64,000 nt of DNA from contig CP154954.1 in assembly GCA_039621445.1 (NCBI GenBank), positions 8,682,634-8,746,633 of the forward strand, read 5' to 3'. How positions within the stretch are numbered: the first letter of the stretch is position 1; every line of letters starts with the position of its first letter. Both the position numbers and the translations under genes were made by a program. This DNA comes from Euglena gracilis. Its lineage: Eukaryota > Euglenida > Euglenophyceae > Euglenales. Positions 1 through 11,429 of this stretch are shown here, in pieces. The notes beneath the pieces were generated by a model that saw only the letters and a list, made by a program, of their open reading frames with translations, searched no databases and was not told the DNA's origin.

Positions 1-284
1 TGTTAAAAAATCTGTTGACACGTGGACGAAAGAGTATCAAAATGATCACAATTCCTGGCAGAAGCACTGGACATATTCTGCCTCTTTGGATTTTTTTGTC
101 CTTTTCTTTGCCTGCTCCTTTTTCCATTTTTTTTTCACCACTTGATTGCCTTTTTTTCATTTTTCTGGTTAAATTTCAGATAAAAATATCGGTAAAGATT
201 TGCAATGTTTTCTCAGCTTTACTATGTTTGAACGCCTATCCGCAAAGGGATATTCTTTTGGTGACCTGACAAAGGCCTGGCCAA

Positions 285-335
285 GAGGAGAAGTGGTATG
301 AGTTGGTGGACCGGGTGACGTTCAAGTGGACACCT
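285..335 (+). CDS. unidentified gene, exon with EEKWYELVDRVTFKWTP
   Basis: Reads EEKWYELVDRVTFKWTP. Upstream DNA ends in CCTG plus 5 nt, the usual 3' end of a non-conventional intron. Downstream, CAG sits at +4 to +6. Joined to the exon at 673 it gives one open frame. The gene begins before the window. I do not recognise the family. Confidence 0.6.
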
Positions 336-672
336 GTCCAGGCCGAACACTTTCCATGGTTCCCATGTCGTGTGTTTCTTGGCACTTGTTTGGAGAGGAC
401 TCCCATTTGCTAATGAACCATTTGTATTTGAATCCTGTCCAGAAGTTTCCTATGAGAGGCGTTACGTGAAATTACAGCTTTCTGTGTTGCCCTTGAATAA
501 ATCCTCCAGTTTTTCACATTTTTCCGCCCACGGCCACCAAATTGTTTCCAGTTTCGGCCAAAGCCACCAATGCTTTCCAGCTTCGTTCTCTCCTCCTGCC
601 CACCAATTGCTAAACCTAAGGTTTCTTGTTTTCAAGTTTCGCCCATTCAACGGAGAGGTTGGCCTGCGTGCC
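336..672 (+). other. non-conventional intron of the unidentified gene
   Basis: CAG at 339-341 pairs with CTG at 664-666. The complement extends over about six further bases. The 3' spacing is 6 nt. Confidence 0.6.
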
Positions 673-793
673 GAGCTTCAGGCCCAGCGCGAAAAGCTCC
701 TGGCGGAGGAGTTCGAGCGGCGGGAGGACGAGAAGCGCCAGCGCCGGCGCAAGGAGTGGGAGCGCCGCATGCTGGCCGAGATCCGGGCGATGA
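673..793 (+). CDS. unidentified gene, coiled-coil exon
   Basis: Reads ELQAQREKLLAEEFERREDE then KRQRRRKEWERRMLAEIRAM, a highly charged helix or coiled coil of 40 residues with GC-rich codons like the midasin exons. The intron ends CAGGCCGAAC (339) and GGTTGGCCTG (657) are complementary. The next intron begins with CAG at 797, but no downstream exon could be assigned. The helix is typical of many cytoskeletal or RNA-processing proteins, so no function is proposed. Confidence 0.7.
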
Positions 794-895
794 GCCCAGG
801 GCCCGCCCCTCCCCCCCCATCTATCCCTTTGCGGCCAATGTCAGGGCGTCGCTTCAGCTGGAGTGGGCTCCCTGGAGAGTTAGGAGCGGTGACAG
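794..895. other. C-rich intron-like stretch
   Basis: Starts with CCCAGGGCCCGCCCC directly after the coiled-coil exon, as a non-conventional intron 5' end would. No partner end was identified with confidence. Confidence 0.4.
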
Positions 896-1230
896 CCTTT
901 GGCATGCCTCGACCAGGCTTGTGCTTAGTCGGGTGCCTACCCCACGGGGGGGGGGTGCTAGGGGCAGGCACCCCATAGCACCCGATCCGACCCCCCTCCC
1001 CAGGGGGGGGGTAGGGTTTTGGGGGGTGCCTGCCCCTAGCAGGCACCCCCCTCCGACCCCGGCGCAGAAGGCGCCGGGGGCCCAGAAAAGGCCATTTTCA
1101 ATGAAAATTTTCTGGGTCCCCCCCGGACCCCTATCCCCCCGGGGGGGGTGTGCCTGCTAGGGGCAGGCACCCTATAGCACCCACCCCCCCCTCCCCCCCG
1201 GTTGGTAAGCACAAGCATGGCCTCGACCCT
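895..1230. mobile_element. foldback element, GTGCTTA termini
   Basis: The left end CCAGGCTTGTGCTTA and right end TAAGCACAAGCATGG are inverted repeats. Inside are several nested hairpins built from GGGTGCCTGCCCCTAGC and its complement. Related sequence recurs at 5,985-6,200, 6,335-6,400 and 8,210-8,410. Probably a non-autonomous MITE-like element. Confidence 0.5.
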
Positions 1231-1333
1231 CCCTCCTGCATCGATGGGTGTTGGAGGTGAAGGGTGGCCGGATTGTGACAGGTGTTTGCAAAACGACAGA
1301 AATGGGCCAATTGTGGCTCTGTAATATTAATAT

Positions 1334-1349
1334 TAATATAATATTAATA

Positions 1350-1407
<58 letters not shown>

Positions 1408-1692
1408 CATATACATATGGCGGGGGTGAACTTGTGGCCCCCCCCCTACACCCCCTTTATTTGAAGGAGTGCGCTTGCGCTAATTGGCTATGTTGCGCTA
1501 ACTGGCTATGTTGCGCAACCTGGCTACGTTGCGCAACGTAGCCAGGTAGCGCAAATTGGCATGTGCGCACCTAACCCTACTCCTTCAAATAAGGGGGGTG
1601 TAGGGGGGGGGCCCACAAGTTCACCCCCGCCATACATATATATATATATATGTATATACATACATACATATATATACATATATATATATAAT
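1334..1692. repeat. long palindrome flanked by TA repeats
   Basis: TA-rich microsatellites (1,335-1,415 and 1,628-1,692) flank two arms. Arm 1 has GGCGGGGGTGAACTTGTGG and CCTTTATTTGAAGGAG; arm 2 has their reverse complements. The centre is TTGCGCAACGTAGCCAGGTA-type palindrome. The whole can fold into a hairpin of about 170 bp per arm. Confidence 0.75.
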
Positions 1693-1699
1693 ATTAATA

Positions 1700-2990
1700 A
1701 TATTAATTTCGGGAACCCATAGGGGGGGGTCAGCCCACGGACGTTTTCCAGCCCGCCCAAAGTTTTCCAGTCCCTGAGCTGGAAGTCCCCCGAAGGATTT
1801 CTAAGCCTGCACGGCACTGCCCCCAAGCTGGCGTCGGCGGTGACGGCCCCTGCCCCCACCAGGCCTCGCAGCCGCTGGCGGGGGCCCCGGACGGGAAGGG
1901 GGAGGCCACTGCTGACGCCTGAACCCCGCTCCCCCGCTGCCCCGACCCGCGGCACTCCGCTCCCGGCGCCCCCCACCGTGACCCCGGGGGCCCGCGCTGC
2001 TGACTCTCACCCCGCCGCACCCCCGCGTTCCAGCACCGCCTCTGTGTGCACAGAGTCTTACAGGCCAGCTCGCAGCTGTGTGCGGCCTGTAAAAGGGGCC
2101 TTTGGCTATCTGCCCAGCGTGGTCTGAGGATTTTTCTTTGGAGTGTATTCTTCATCAAATTCCTCAAAAATCCGGTGTTCATTTTGCCCCCCCCCCCGGG
2201 ATTTCGGGTTTCGAGGTGGGAATGCTGCTAGTGCATCCCCACACCCCGAAAACAGTGGGGGGGCACCAAGGAGTACGTGAGTAGGTCAAGCCCAGCTGGA
2301 TAAAGATTGGCTCTCCTCCCTTGAGTGTCTGCCTGCTAGTTGCAGGTACATTAGAGTAGAAACCCTCTCAGGATCGGTAAGAAGATGAGTGCTATCATAA
2401 TAGGCTTTTCTTGCCAGATGCGATATTTAAATGATCACAAGTCTGTGTTGTGTGGCTTTTATCATAGAATTTGGAGGGAATAATAATAGGGTGATCGTGG
2501 TTGCCCCTCATCACATCTCTGATTCAACCCTCGATATGATTGAGAAGGCCAAGTGGATTCGCAAAGGTGCCTCAAGGAAAGACACCACCGCCCAAAATTT
2601 GCATCCAATTTCCCTTTTGTTTCGGCAACAGTGCAAATTCCACGTCTGCACCTAAATCTTTGAGTTTGGTGGGCCTGTTTCTCAGCAATTTTCCTCCTTT
2701 AAACAAGTCATGAAAAGCATGAAAAAGGGGGGCGATTGGGGACATGCCAAGTTGCTGCTTGTACGCCATGTATGACGCTGAACCACTTTGCTGCCACATC
2801 ATTGGAGATGCAAAAGGCATGGGTGGGGGGCCAACCCTGTGGAAAAAGAACAGAACACAACAAACTACCTGGATCCCGGTTTCTCCTAAACACAAAAACT
2901 GCCCTTGTGGATGTCTTTTCTGTCTGTTAAACCCTGCTTTTTACGTGTGTTCCAATTTCTGCATTTCGTTTTGTCTGGTTTCACATCCTC
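1700..2990. other. unassigned, mixed GC-rich and AT-rich DNA
   Basis: Positions 1,790-2,080 are GC-rich with open frames on both strands but no recognisable protein. Positions 2,430-2,900 are AT-balanced with a reverse-strand frame (KGGKLLRNRPTKLKDLGADV) that could be decayed transposon sequence. No gene can be supported. Confidence 0.3.
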
Positions 2991-3055
2991 CATAGGACGG
3001 GACGAGGACACTGTTTGCCGGGCGTCACGGAATCCGACAGGTGCTGTACCGTTCC

Positions 3056-3172
3056 CCACAGCCCTGCTGTGCCCCCAAAACATATGTTTGTTCTCTGTAC
3101 GCTCGGCATCGGGCTCTCTTTCGGTGCCTGCATCGGACTGCTGGTTGGCCAGGGCTGTCGGAAACCCTGTGG
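3056..3172 (+). other. possible exon encoding a membrane segment
   Basis: After a CCCCACAG site the frame reads HMFVLCTLGIGLSFGACIGL then LVGQGCRKPCG, a glycine-rich hydrophobic helix with a Cys end. A long C/G-run hairpin follows. It could be an exon of an upstream gene or chance. Confidence 0.25.
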
Positions 3173-4720
3173 ACGGGGGGGGGGCGCCCACCCTGGGGGG
3201 GGTTTTGCCCCCCCCCAAACCCTCCTTCCCGCTTATCCTGCACCGCCGGTTTTCCGCTTTTCTTTCAGCACCAAAGAACTTTTCATTTCGACCTGGTGGG
3301 TGGGCTGTCCACCACCAGTGTTTTTTTCCTCAAGGTTGGTGATCCTGTGGGGGTCCTGCTCCCCTCCATACGGCCACATGGTCACGTAGATTGGTATCCC
3401 CAAAGGATTTCCCTCTTTTCGGCGTGAAGTGTATTTTTTGAATATTTTTTGAATGTCTTTGTATCCAAGAGATTGCCTGATAATCCCCGCCCCCCCCCTC
3501 TCAATTTGGCCCCTCCCCGGGTCGCAAAGAACCTCTGTCCCCACCCAAACTTCCCGACCGGCACAGCCCTGTGGTCGGCGCCCGCCTCGCCGGGAACACT
3601 TACACTGCCCAGGCGCGCGGCACAGCGCCACAGCCCTTCCGCTTCAGTTCCCTGGCAGAAGGTTGGGGTTTGGCCAGGCACAGGTTGCATCTTGAGGAGT
3701 TGCGTTTCTCCCAGGCGACGGCAATGCATCGTTGTTGGTGCTAACACCTGGTTCCAATGTGTTCATACACATGTATGTGTGTAGGTATGTTAATAATTGG
3801 CTTAGTGAATGCAGCCCAGTTTGTTTGTGTTTTTTGTTGTGCGTGTAAACCCCACTTATTACCCCCAGGGTATCCTGTTTGCCGGTCGGCCCCCAGGGGG
3901 TTACAAGTGGGGGAGTTGTAAGTCAAGGCAGTGTGTGGTACCGGAAGAGGTCCACAAACACCCCCTTTCTATTTATTTCTCACCAAGGGGTAACAATACG
4001 TTGGCAGTTTTATGGGTTTTTGCCAAAACCTCATAAGTTAGCATGCCCACCACACCTGTTGTTTTGACACACCATTTGATTTTTGGCACATTTTTGCCTC
4101 TTGCTTCTTTATGGTCCTTCCCTCTGTTGTGGTTGGGCCTAAAGGGGAAGTGCAGGGGGTTAAAAATGGGGGTTTCACTCCATAAATGAAAGGCCCAAGG
4201 CTTTGCAACCTTCTGTGAGGAAATGGAGGACGGCTTAAAACTGTTTGCATTATCAACCCTCCCCACGGGGGTTGCCAAAGGCCCCCTACAGTAACCAAAG
4301 TGGGGAAGGTCTGGCCTCCTGGAAGTATCGAAAAATTCGATAAATCCTGCCCAGACAGCTGGACAGCCGGGGGGGGGGGCATTTTGATGCCCCCATGGTC
4401 ATGTTTTTTTGGGGGTGTTTTAGGGCAGAGAATTTCCCATCCAGGCTTTTTTATTTCTCATTATCCTGAACCACACATCAAAATGCAAAACCTTCCCTAT
4501 CTCTTTCTTTTCCTCGTCCAATTCCAAAGGATGCTTCTCACTGCGTTTGAATGTGGGCCAAATAAACCCCTTGGTCATTCACCAAAGGTCATTCTGCACA
4601 CCCGGAGCAAAATGTAGTTCGCACAAAGTAGTGTCTGTGCAACTCTGTTTTTTCTGTATATATACATGTTGTGTTTCTTTGTTTTGTGTGAGCTCTTACA
4701 CCCCCCTCCCCACAGACACA
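3173..4720. other. intron-like DNA, no gene seen
   Basis: C and G runs at 3,175-3,215, 3,485-3,500 and 4,365-4,380. Open frames occur on both strands with low-complexity translation. No supported feature. Confidence 0.4.
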
Positions 4721-4737
4721 AGCACATATGTGCGCGC

Positions 4738-4742
4738 GAACA

Positions 4743-4779
<37 letters not shown>

Positions 4780-4918
4780 AATCACCTACCCACCCACACA
4801 TGCACGTACACACATGCACGCCCAACAGACACACACACACACACACACACACACGCACGCACAACACACTCCCGCACCCACACCCACAAACGCACCCACC
4901 CACCCACCCACCCACAGA
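4738..4918. repeat. CA microsatellite
   Basis: (CA)n with CCCA and CGCA interruptions. It is complementary to the TG tract at 5,335-5,495 about 420 bp downstream. Confidence 0.9.
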
Positions 4919-5334
4919 CATGTGCATGCATTACGTTCAGGGAATTTCTTTAGCTGGACCCCAATCTTCCCCCAGGGGGGTCCAGCCAGCCAGAACCTTC
5001 TTTCCAGTCTGCTGGTCCTCCCCACCAGGGGTCGAGTGGTAATTATTTTTTTTTTGCAGCCCAGCAAATCCGGGCGAAATTTTTGGGGCAAGGCACTGAC
5101 AGTTGGGAAAAGGGAGGGGGGGTCGAAAATGGCGGAAAACGGCCATTGCTGGAAGTTTTTTTGGGGGCGGGGAGGTCTCATGCTTTCGGGTGAGAAAAAT
5201 CCAACAATTGCTTTGGGGAACCCCTATGGGGGGGGTCCAGCGGCTGGCTGCAAAAAGGTGCTGGCTGGACCACCCCCTTTCGTTGCCTTGCCTTGTATTG
5301 TGTTGTGTTGTGTTGCTTGTGGCTGGGTGAGGGC

Positions 5335-5387
5335 GCGTGAGGAGTTGTGGGTGGCTGTTTGCGGGTGGGTGGGTGTGGGTGGGTGTC

Positions 5388-5455
<68 letters not shown>

Positions 5456-5495
5456 TGAGTGTGTGTGGGTGGGTGTGGGTGTGCACGCTGCAGGC
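5335..5495. repeat. TG microsatellite
   Basis: GGGTG-type repeats running into (GT)n at 5,391-5,452. With the CA tract at 4,738-4,918 it forms a long imperfect inverted repeat. Confidence 0.9.
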
Positions 5496-5605
5496 TTGCA
5501 TTGGTTTTTGTGAGTTTGTGCAGAGGTATGATGGTATGTGTTTGCGTAACTGTTGTGTCGGAGTTGCGTAATTTGTTTGCGCGGCTGACTGTATGAGTTG
5601 GACCA

Positions 5606-5815
5606 ATGACCGCATCCGCTGGGTGTGGCCGGCAGCCTGTCAGCGGCGCACGGTTTTCCGGCCTCCGCAGCTCCGAGGCGGCAGGTGGCGTGCTAGGAGC
5701 GCTCCTCGGCGCCGCCATCGGATTCACCCTGGCCATGGTGGCCGTGTGGTGCCCGGGCTGCGATGAAGCTACGCGCCCCCGCCCCAGATACACCACAAGC
5801 ACCCCCCCCCCCTGA
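5606..5815 (+). other. possible exon encoding a membrane segment
   Basis: The GC-rich frame reads GLRSSEAAGGVLGALLGAAI then GFTLAMVAVWCPGC, a small-residue transmembrane-type helix. Codon use resembles the true exons. It is followed by C runs. No family recognised; edges unknown. Confidence 0.3.
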
Positions 5816-5984
5816 CACAGGCTGGCAAATTTCATAATCCCCGGTCACACCTACAATTCACAGCACACGAGGAAAATTGAGCCGTGGGAACTCCAAACAA
5901 AAAAGCCAACCAAACGGACATTGTGTGCAGTCCAGCCGAAGCAGGTTCTGGTGAAGCGTTTTTTTGTTGTCAGTTTTGCACTCT

Positions 5985-6400
5985 AAACCAGATTTGTGCT
6001 TAGTCGGGTACCTACCCCACGGGGCGGGAGGTGCTAGGGGCATCCGACCCCCCCCCCGGGGCACCCCCCTCCGACCCCGGCGCTGAAGGCGCCTGGGGCC
6101 CGGAAAAGGCCATTTTCAATGAAAAAATTTGGGTCCCCCCAGACCCCCGGGGGGGGGGGGGTGCCTGCTAGGGGCAGGCACCCTATGGTGGTGAAGTTTC
6201 TATTAAATATTATCAATAAAAATTGATTATGAAGACTAAAATACTAAATAAGTTCACTTATAATTGATTTATGATTGGGGGGTGAATTAGCCCTCGGTTT
6301 ATTGTTTTAAAGGGTTCATCCTTTGGGAAAGAAGTTTAGAGCATGCTTGTGCTTACCGACCGGGGGGGAGGGGGGGTGGGTGGGTACCCTTCACCTGGAG
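5985..6400. mobile_element. foldback element, GTGCTTAGTCGGGT family
   Basis: Carries TTGTGCTTAGTCGGGTACCT and GGGTGCCTGCTAGGGGCAGG hairpins like the element at 895-1,230. A second, partial copy (GCTTGTGCTTACCGACCGGG) starts at about 6,340. Confidence 0.5.
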
Positions 6401-7180
6401 CGGTGAACAATGTTTGGGAGAGCTGAGAAAGATGAGCTCATTTGGTTGAAGACTGGAACCCCCCGGCCGAATTGTTGTACAAGTGCGCAATGAGAGTTCG
6501 TTGAGGCCCCCAAAAAAAAGTTTTGCCCCCTCCCCAAATTTAGACCCCCCCCCGAGGATCGTGAAATCCTGCCAAAATGTATACATTACGCGTCGTATGT
6601 ATGAAGTGCACACAGAAACTGTCTTGGGTTGGCGATTGGTTAAGCATCAAACGATTATGTAGTATCGCTGCAGGAGGCGGCAATGTTCTTATTGCGGGGT
6701 GTGGAGAAAATGCGGGGTGTGGAGAAAAATGTGCGTGTTACATTGTGTCCCTTTCAGCTTTTTTTGTTTTTTTTGTGAAACACATTTTTTTTTGTTTTAG
6801 AATGATGGAATTCTAAAACATTTTTTTAAGTTTTTTTTGATTAATAAATGCATCGGCAGACTTGGGCGTTATAGGCTTATGGCTGTATGTGTATGTATTT
6901 TTGGGCTGTCTACCCCCCCCCGCAAATATATTTTCCTTGACATTCCAGGAGGGCCCCAAAGCCTTCACCACTTGAATTCCTACAAATCTGGGACCCAACC
7001 CCCCCCCCCCCAGGCTTATTGCCCTCCCCAGCTCGCTGCCCCCCCTGGACTTTTGGTGTCAACATGCCCCCCACCCACTCCCCCTTTAAGGTAGTCGGCT
7101 TGGCGGCTCATTGCCCCCCCCCACCTGAGCCGTTGGATCCGTTGGACCCTAAGTTGGTCCCCCGGCCTGTTTGGGCCAAC
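6400..7180. other. no gene seen; C/G-run DNA
   Basis: T-rich stretch at 6,740-6,840, C runs at 6,910 and 7,000, no credible frame. Short duplicated GCGGGGTGTGGAGAAAA at 6,695 and 6,712. Confidence 0.4.
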
Positions 7181-7184
7181 GTGG

Positions 7185-7320
7185 CTCGGGGGGGGGGGGG
7201 TAGGTGCCCCCCACCTGGAAACTGTCCTCCCGGGGAACTGTTCTGTACCCGCTGACCTGTCCTCATAGGGACCTGTCTCCTACCCTTTTACCCGCTGACC
7301 TGTCTCCTAAGAAAAATTTG
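7185..7320. mobile_element. partial MITE-like copy, GGGAAACTGTC family
   Basis: ACCTGGAAACTGTCCTCCC, GGGGAACTGTTCTGTACC and GCTGACCTGTCCTC motifs of the family. Only the left half is recognisable. Confidence 0.5.
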
Positions 7321-7704
7321 AAAATTTTCACTTTTTTTTGTTTCCAGGGCTGAAAGAATTCCGACGTTTTTTCAGGTTTCTGGTTACAAATTTGTGATTA
7401 TCGATGCTTTTCCAGGATTTTTCGTCACTTATTTTTATGAACTTTCTTGTCGCAGTGTCTCATTTACGGGTTGACCAACGGTTACACAAAGCAATGGATT
7501 GCGGGAACTGCCTCACAGGGGACTACCTTCAAAGTTAAAAGTCGATGGAGCAGTTGTTGGAGAAAACACGCCTCCGAACGAAAGCAGGGAAAGTGTCCCC
7601 GACCCTCTGCACACGCTGAATTGCCGTCATAGGCAACTTTTGATTTGATTTGGAACTGCTGGTTTGCTTGGAGACAGTTTCCCGGTGGGGGGGCTGGGAG
7701 GGGC

Positions 7705-7880
7705 AGGTACCTACCCCCCCCCCCTGGGAAACTGTCGTGCCCGAGAACCTGTCAGGGTCCCGCCCGGGAAACTGTCAGGGTCCCCGGTACCGGCCAACCT
7801 GTCAGTATAGGAAGTTGTCAGGGTACCCGGTACTGGCCAACCTGTCAGGTGACAGTTTCCCGGTGGGGGGGGGGTAGTGG
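7705..7880. mobile_element. MITE-like element with CCCGGGAAACTGTC terminal inverted repeats
   Basis: The left end is CCTACC plus a C run and TGGGAAACTGTC. The right end is GACAGTTTCCCGG plus a G run and TAG. The interior repeats ACCTGTCAGGGTCCC and GTACCGGCCAACCTGTCAG. This is the best complete copy in the window. Confidence 0.7.
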
Positions 7881-10120
7881 GCCAGTCATGAAAGCAGCCT
7901 GCCTGGGACGGACAGTGCCACCGGGTCCACCGCGGCACCCCAGCACCGGGCACCGACGCACGTCCCGTAGTGACGTCGCCCGACTGAACCCGCGAAGTCG
8001 ATTCCATCTGTGTCGATTCTCTGTCCATCTCTGTCGATTCCTTCTGTGCGGTCCGTCTACTCCGTGTACATTGTACACACTGGCACCTGTTACCGAGCTT
8101 CTTGTCGCATCGGCCAAAGGGTGGAAAGGGGTCCAGCAAGCACTCTTGTTTTCCAGCCGCCAGTCTTATCCTAGTCTGCCTTGTGTGATCCAGGTTTTTA
8201 AGGAAGTGCGCACCCCCTGGTGGGGGTGCTATGGGCAGCAGGGGCACATTCGACCCCCCCCCCCGCTTCATAGCACACCCCCCAACGCCGAAGGCACCAG
8301 GACCTGAAAATGGTTATTTTCAGGGACATTTGTCTTGATCGGGCACTGGGCTAAAATCGATCCCCATGGGGGGGGGGTGCCTGCTATGGGCAGACACCCC
8401 ATACAAGGCACTCCCCCAGGGTTGGTTAAAAGAAGCCTGGTGGGATCCCCCCCCCAAGGGTCAATGGTATCGGCCCAAAAAAAAGTTCCGGCCGAAAATA
8501 TGCCGAAAGTGCGCGAAGTGCCAAAGAACTTTGGGGAAAGCGTCCAACAGAATCCAAGTCCTTGGGTGGGGTTGATTTTTGTTTTGGCGGAAGAGTTGCC
8601 GCCGGACTGGATTTGGGCTGCTGGTCCCAGCCCGGCCGGCGACCCCCCCCCTCGACCCAGCCCACGGACGTCCACCTGCATCCTTCCAGCCAGTCAATGC
8701 CCTCCGGCACTCCAACCCCGGCTTGTTTTGGGACAAAGTTTTGTCGGCCAACCCACTCCCCTGAAATCGAGATATTGTGTGCGCACATGCCCCCAGGGCA
8801 CTGTGACTCCAAGGTTTGATTTAGGGCGGCGTCCAGCTCCCACCCCACAGACCGGGGGCAGGGGTGCTCCTCTCCAAAATGAAACCCCCCAACATCAATT
8901 TCCTCCTTGCACCATTAGTGCACGGATCATTCCATCGTGGACAAAGTTTGCCCTCAAGAAAGTGCCAGTACGCTTGTTTTTGGCTGAATTGAGTGGGGAG
9001 GTTTGCTGGCCCTGCTGATTTGGCCATCGACCACTGTTCAGGTGTGTGTTCAGGTGCTCCCCCTTCCCTTGTCCCTGTCGAACCCCCCCCCCCCGCCATG
9101 CCAAACTGGGCTGAAGTCAAGTCAGGTGCACTCACCTGGGGGGGGGGCAAACATATTTTTGGCGACGAGAACGGAAGCTCCAGCTTCATAAGTCCGGACC
9201 GGCACTCCTTCTCCCCTGCACCCCATCCCTCCTTCCCTCCCCAGTGAGGCCTCCCCTTGTCCCCTTAGAGGACGTGGGTCGGAGTGCCCAACTCGGCATC
9301 CACACCAAACACGCCTGCAGAGCATCACCAGGCCATGTCCAACACATGCAGCTGTGATTCCTCGTAACATGATAGCGTTAAAAAAGTCTTCATAAGTTTA
9401 TTTATATTGGGCATCACACGCTACACTACGTGCGGAAACAACATCTAACAGCCGTCTTCCTTGTCTTGGACTGCAGTGTCTTCAACACGCCATTCCTGCA
9501 CCCCTGAAAAGCAGCTTTCTCCCCTCAGCCAAGCAGCCTTTTTTCTTGGACCCAATGAATTTTGGTCAATTTCTCATGAAAACCAAACCCCTCGGCAGGT
9601 GCCTGCTAGGGGCAGCAGTCCCTTGCGCCAGACACACCCCTGGGGAGGTTGTTAAAACAAAGCCTGGTCGCCCAGTTGTGGTGTGCTGTGCCGCGGCAAA
9701 AATTGGATTGTGCGCCGCGTGCGCCGCGGGAAAAAGATTTTTGCTCCGCAGCAAACTTCGCCGCGGTGCATTAAATGAAAGTCTGGTCGCATGGCCTCCG
9801 GGGCGTCCCCCTCCCCCCATTCACCACCCCTTGCGCCAAACCGATTGACACCCATTTTTGAGCAACCCCTGGTACTTTGCAGGAAGCCGGGGAAGCCCTC
9901 AAAACCAAGCAGCCAGGCAATCAGACCACCCGAGTTCAGGACTTTCATGTATTTGTCTGGTTCATGCCAAGCTGCTGGTGAGGTAAACACATTGTGCTCC
10001 AACGTGCACAACCTCCTTCTTCGTTGAAACAAAAGACACTTTTTTGTTGATTGGTTGACCTAAATGTGAGCCTGATCGATTATGGTGATTGATGATCATG
10101 CCCCCCCCCCCCCGCCGCGA
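7880..10120. other. unassigned intron-like DNA
   Basis: C/G-run hairpins at 8,200-8,410 (family of 895-1,230), 8,440-8,460, 9,075-9,150. Several open frames on both strands without recognisable protein. GCCGCG-rich palindromic patch at 9,690-9,770. Confidence 0.35.
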
Positions 10121-10240
10121 TGTTTGGCATACCTGGAAACTGTCAGGGTTCCCGGTATGTCAGCCAACGGTTTTCTTTACGGAGGGGGGGGGTCGTCGTT
10201 TGTGTGGTCAGCAGTTGCATGGGAGCCGTGCACCCCCCCC
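10120..10240. mobile_element. fragment of the GGGAAACTGTC family
   Basis: ACCTGGAAACTGTCAGGGTT and CCCGGTATGTCAGCCAACGG match the internal part of the element at 7,705-7,880. Confidence 0.4.
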
Positions 10241-10889
10241 GCTGCCCTCGGCCTGCCCATCCCTAATCTATAGTGGTTGCCCCAGGGTACGATATAAGAG
10301 GAAGGTTCCATTGGGGGCTCCGGGTTCATCTCGGGTTCCCCTCGACCAAAGGAGAGGAGTCCAGAACCACCCAACAAGGAGTTCTGAACGTCCCAGCCCG
10401 ATAGGGCAGGGGGTCCCCACCCACTTAACAAGTGGTTGGGGACGTCCCAGGGTAATTAACTGATTTTTTCTTGTGACGGTACTACACATTACCAAGGCAT
10501 TACCTGGCTTTTTATTCAAGTGAGATGGTGTGCTGCCAAAACGCCTACTGTTTCAACGACAATACTTGAAAATGGCTGTGCCTCGGACGGTGGAGAATTG
10601 CTTTTTTTGGTGTTTTGAAAAAACTCTGCCCCCAAAAATAACGGTCTATTTCTCAGCCCAAATTTCTTCCTTTGCATCAAACGCCAAAAGAAGGTCACTT
10701 TTGGCCGCCCCACCCCACCCTTCCCTGGCCGCGTGGGGGGGGGGCAAAGTTAAAAAAAAACCCCGTTGGGCAACAAAGGACACCGAACTGAAATATTATG
10801 CGGGTTGATTGTTTTTTTTCCCCCTCCAATTGTATTTCCGATCAGCAAAACAACAACCGACTCATCACCAGCAACCACAATTCATCCGA

Positions 10890-10990
10890 GGACAACAACA
10901 GGGTCCCCCCCCCCGGGAAACTGTCAGGGTCCCATACCGGCCAACCTGTCAAGGTTCCTGGTGTCGGTAACAGACTCCTGTGGGTTCCAT
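10890..10990. mobile_element. half copy of the GGGAAACTGTC family
   Basis: C run, then CGGGAAACTGTCAGGGTCCC and ATACCGGCCAACCTGTCAAG. The right arm is lost. Confidence 0.5.
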
Positions 10991-11219
10991 TAGTCACACC
11001 CGGGGTGGGGGGTCAGACCAGTCCCGCCCGGTCTTATGTCAAACCCTGGCCCGACTGCTCCCCTCCGGCCTCCGAAGCAGTCCGTCCGGCTGCGTGTTCG
11101 GGGATGGCTCCGCCCAGGCGGCCCCTGCCCCAAAGGTGGCCTTGCCAGGGGAAGGGCCGGGCATCTGCTTCTTCGTCCCCCCAATTCTCCGCTGCCGGCG
11201 GTGGGGAGGGGGCATGAAT

Positions 11220-11350
11220 GTCCGCCAAATCTTCCGCAATTTTCCCGCAACTGAAACAAAATTCCCTCCAATTCTCCCGCAATTTCCCGCAATTTTCCAC
11301 AATTTTCCCGCAATTGAAACGTTTTTGCGCAATTTGGCGCAGTTCCTCTG
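11220..11350. repeat. CCGCAATTTT tandem motif
   Basis: Loose tandem copies of TTTCCCGCAA / TTTTCCGCAA. The same motif recurs at 55,950-56,015 and 56,440-56,490. Confidence 0.6.
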
Positions 11351-11429
11351 AAGGCCTAGATATTGAACCAGGTTTTGAATAGTGCTGAGCTCTTAATGGG
11401 ACTTGCACGTAATAGACGGACGAAAAGAC

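Noticed and set aside
678-1046. Reverse ORFs opposite the coiled-coil exon
   Set aside because: Pro/Gly-rich shadows of the GC-rich exon and C runs.
5178-5835. Reverse-strand ORF rich in THTHTH
   Set aside because: Translation of the TG/CA microsatellite.
7645-8307. 220-codon forward ORF
   Set aside because: Runs through a MITE-like element and C/G runs; overlapping reverse ORF is equally long; no family motif.
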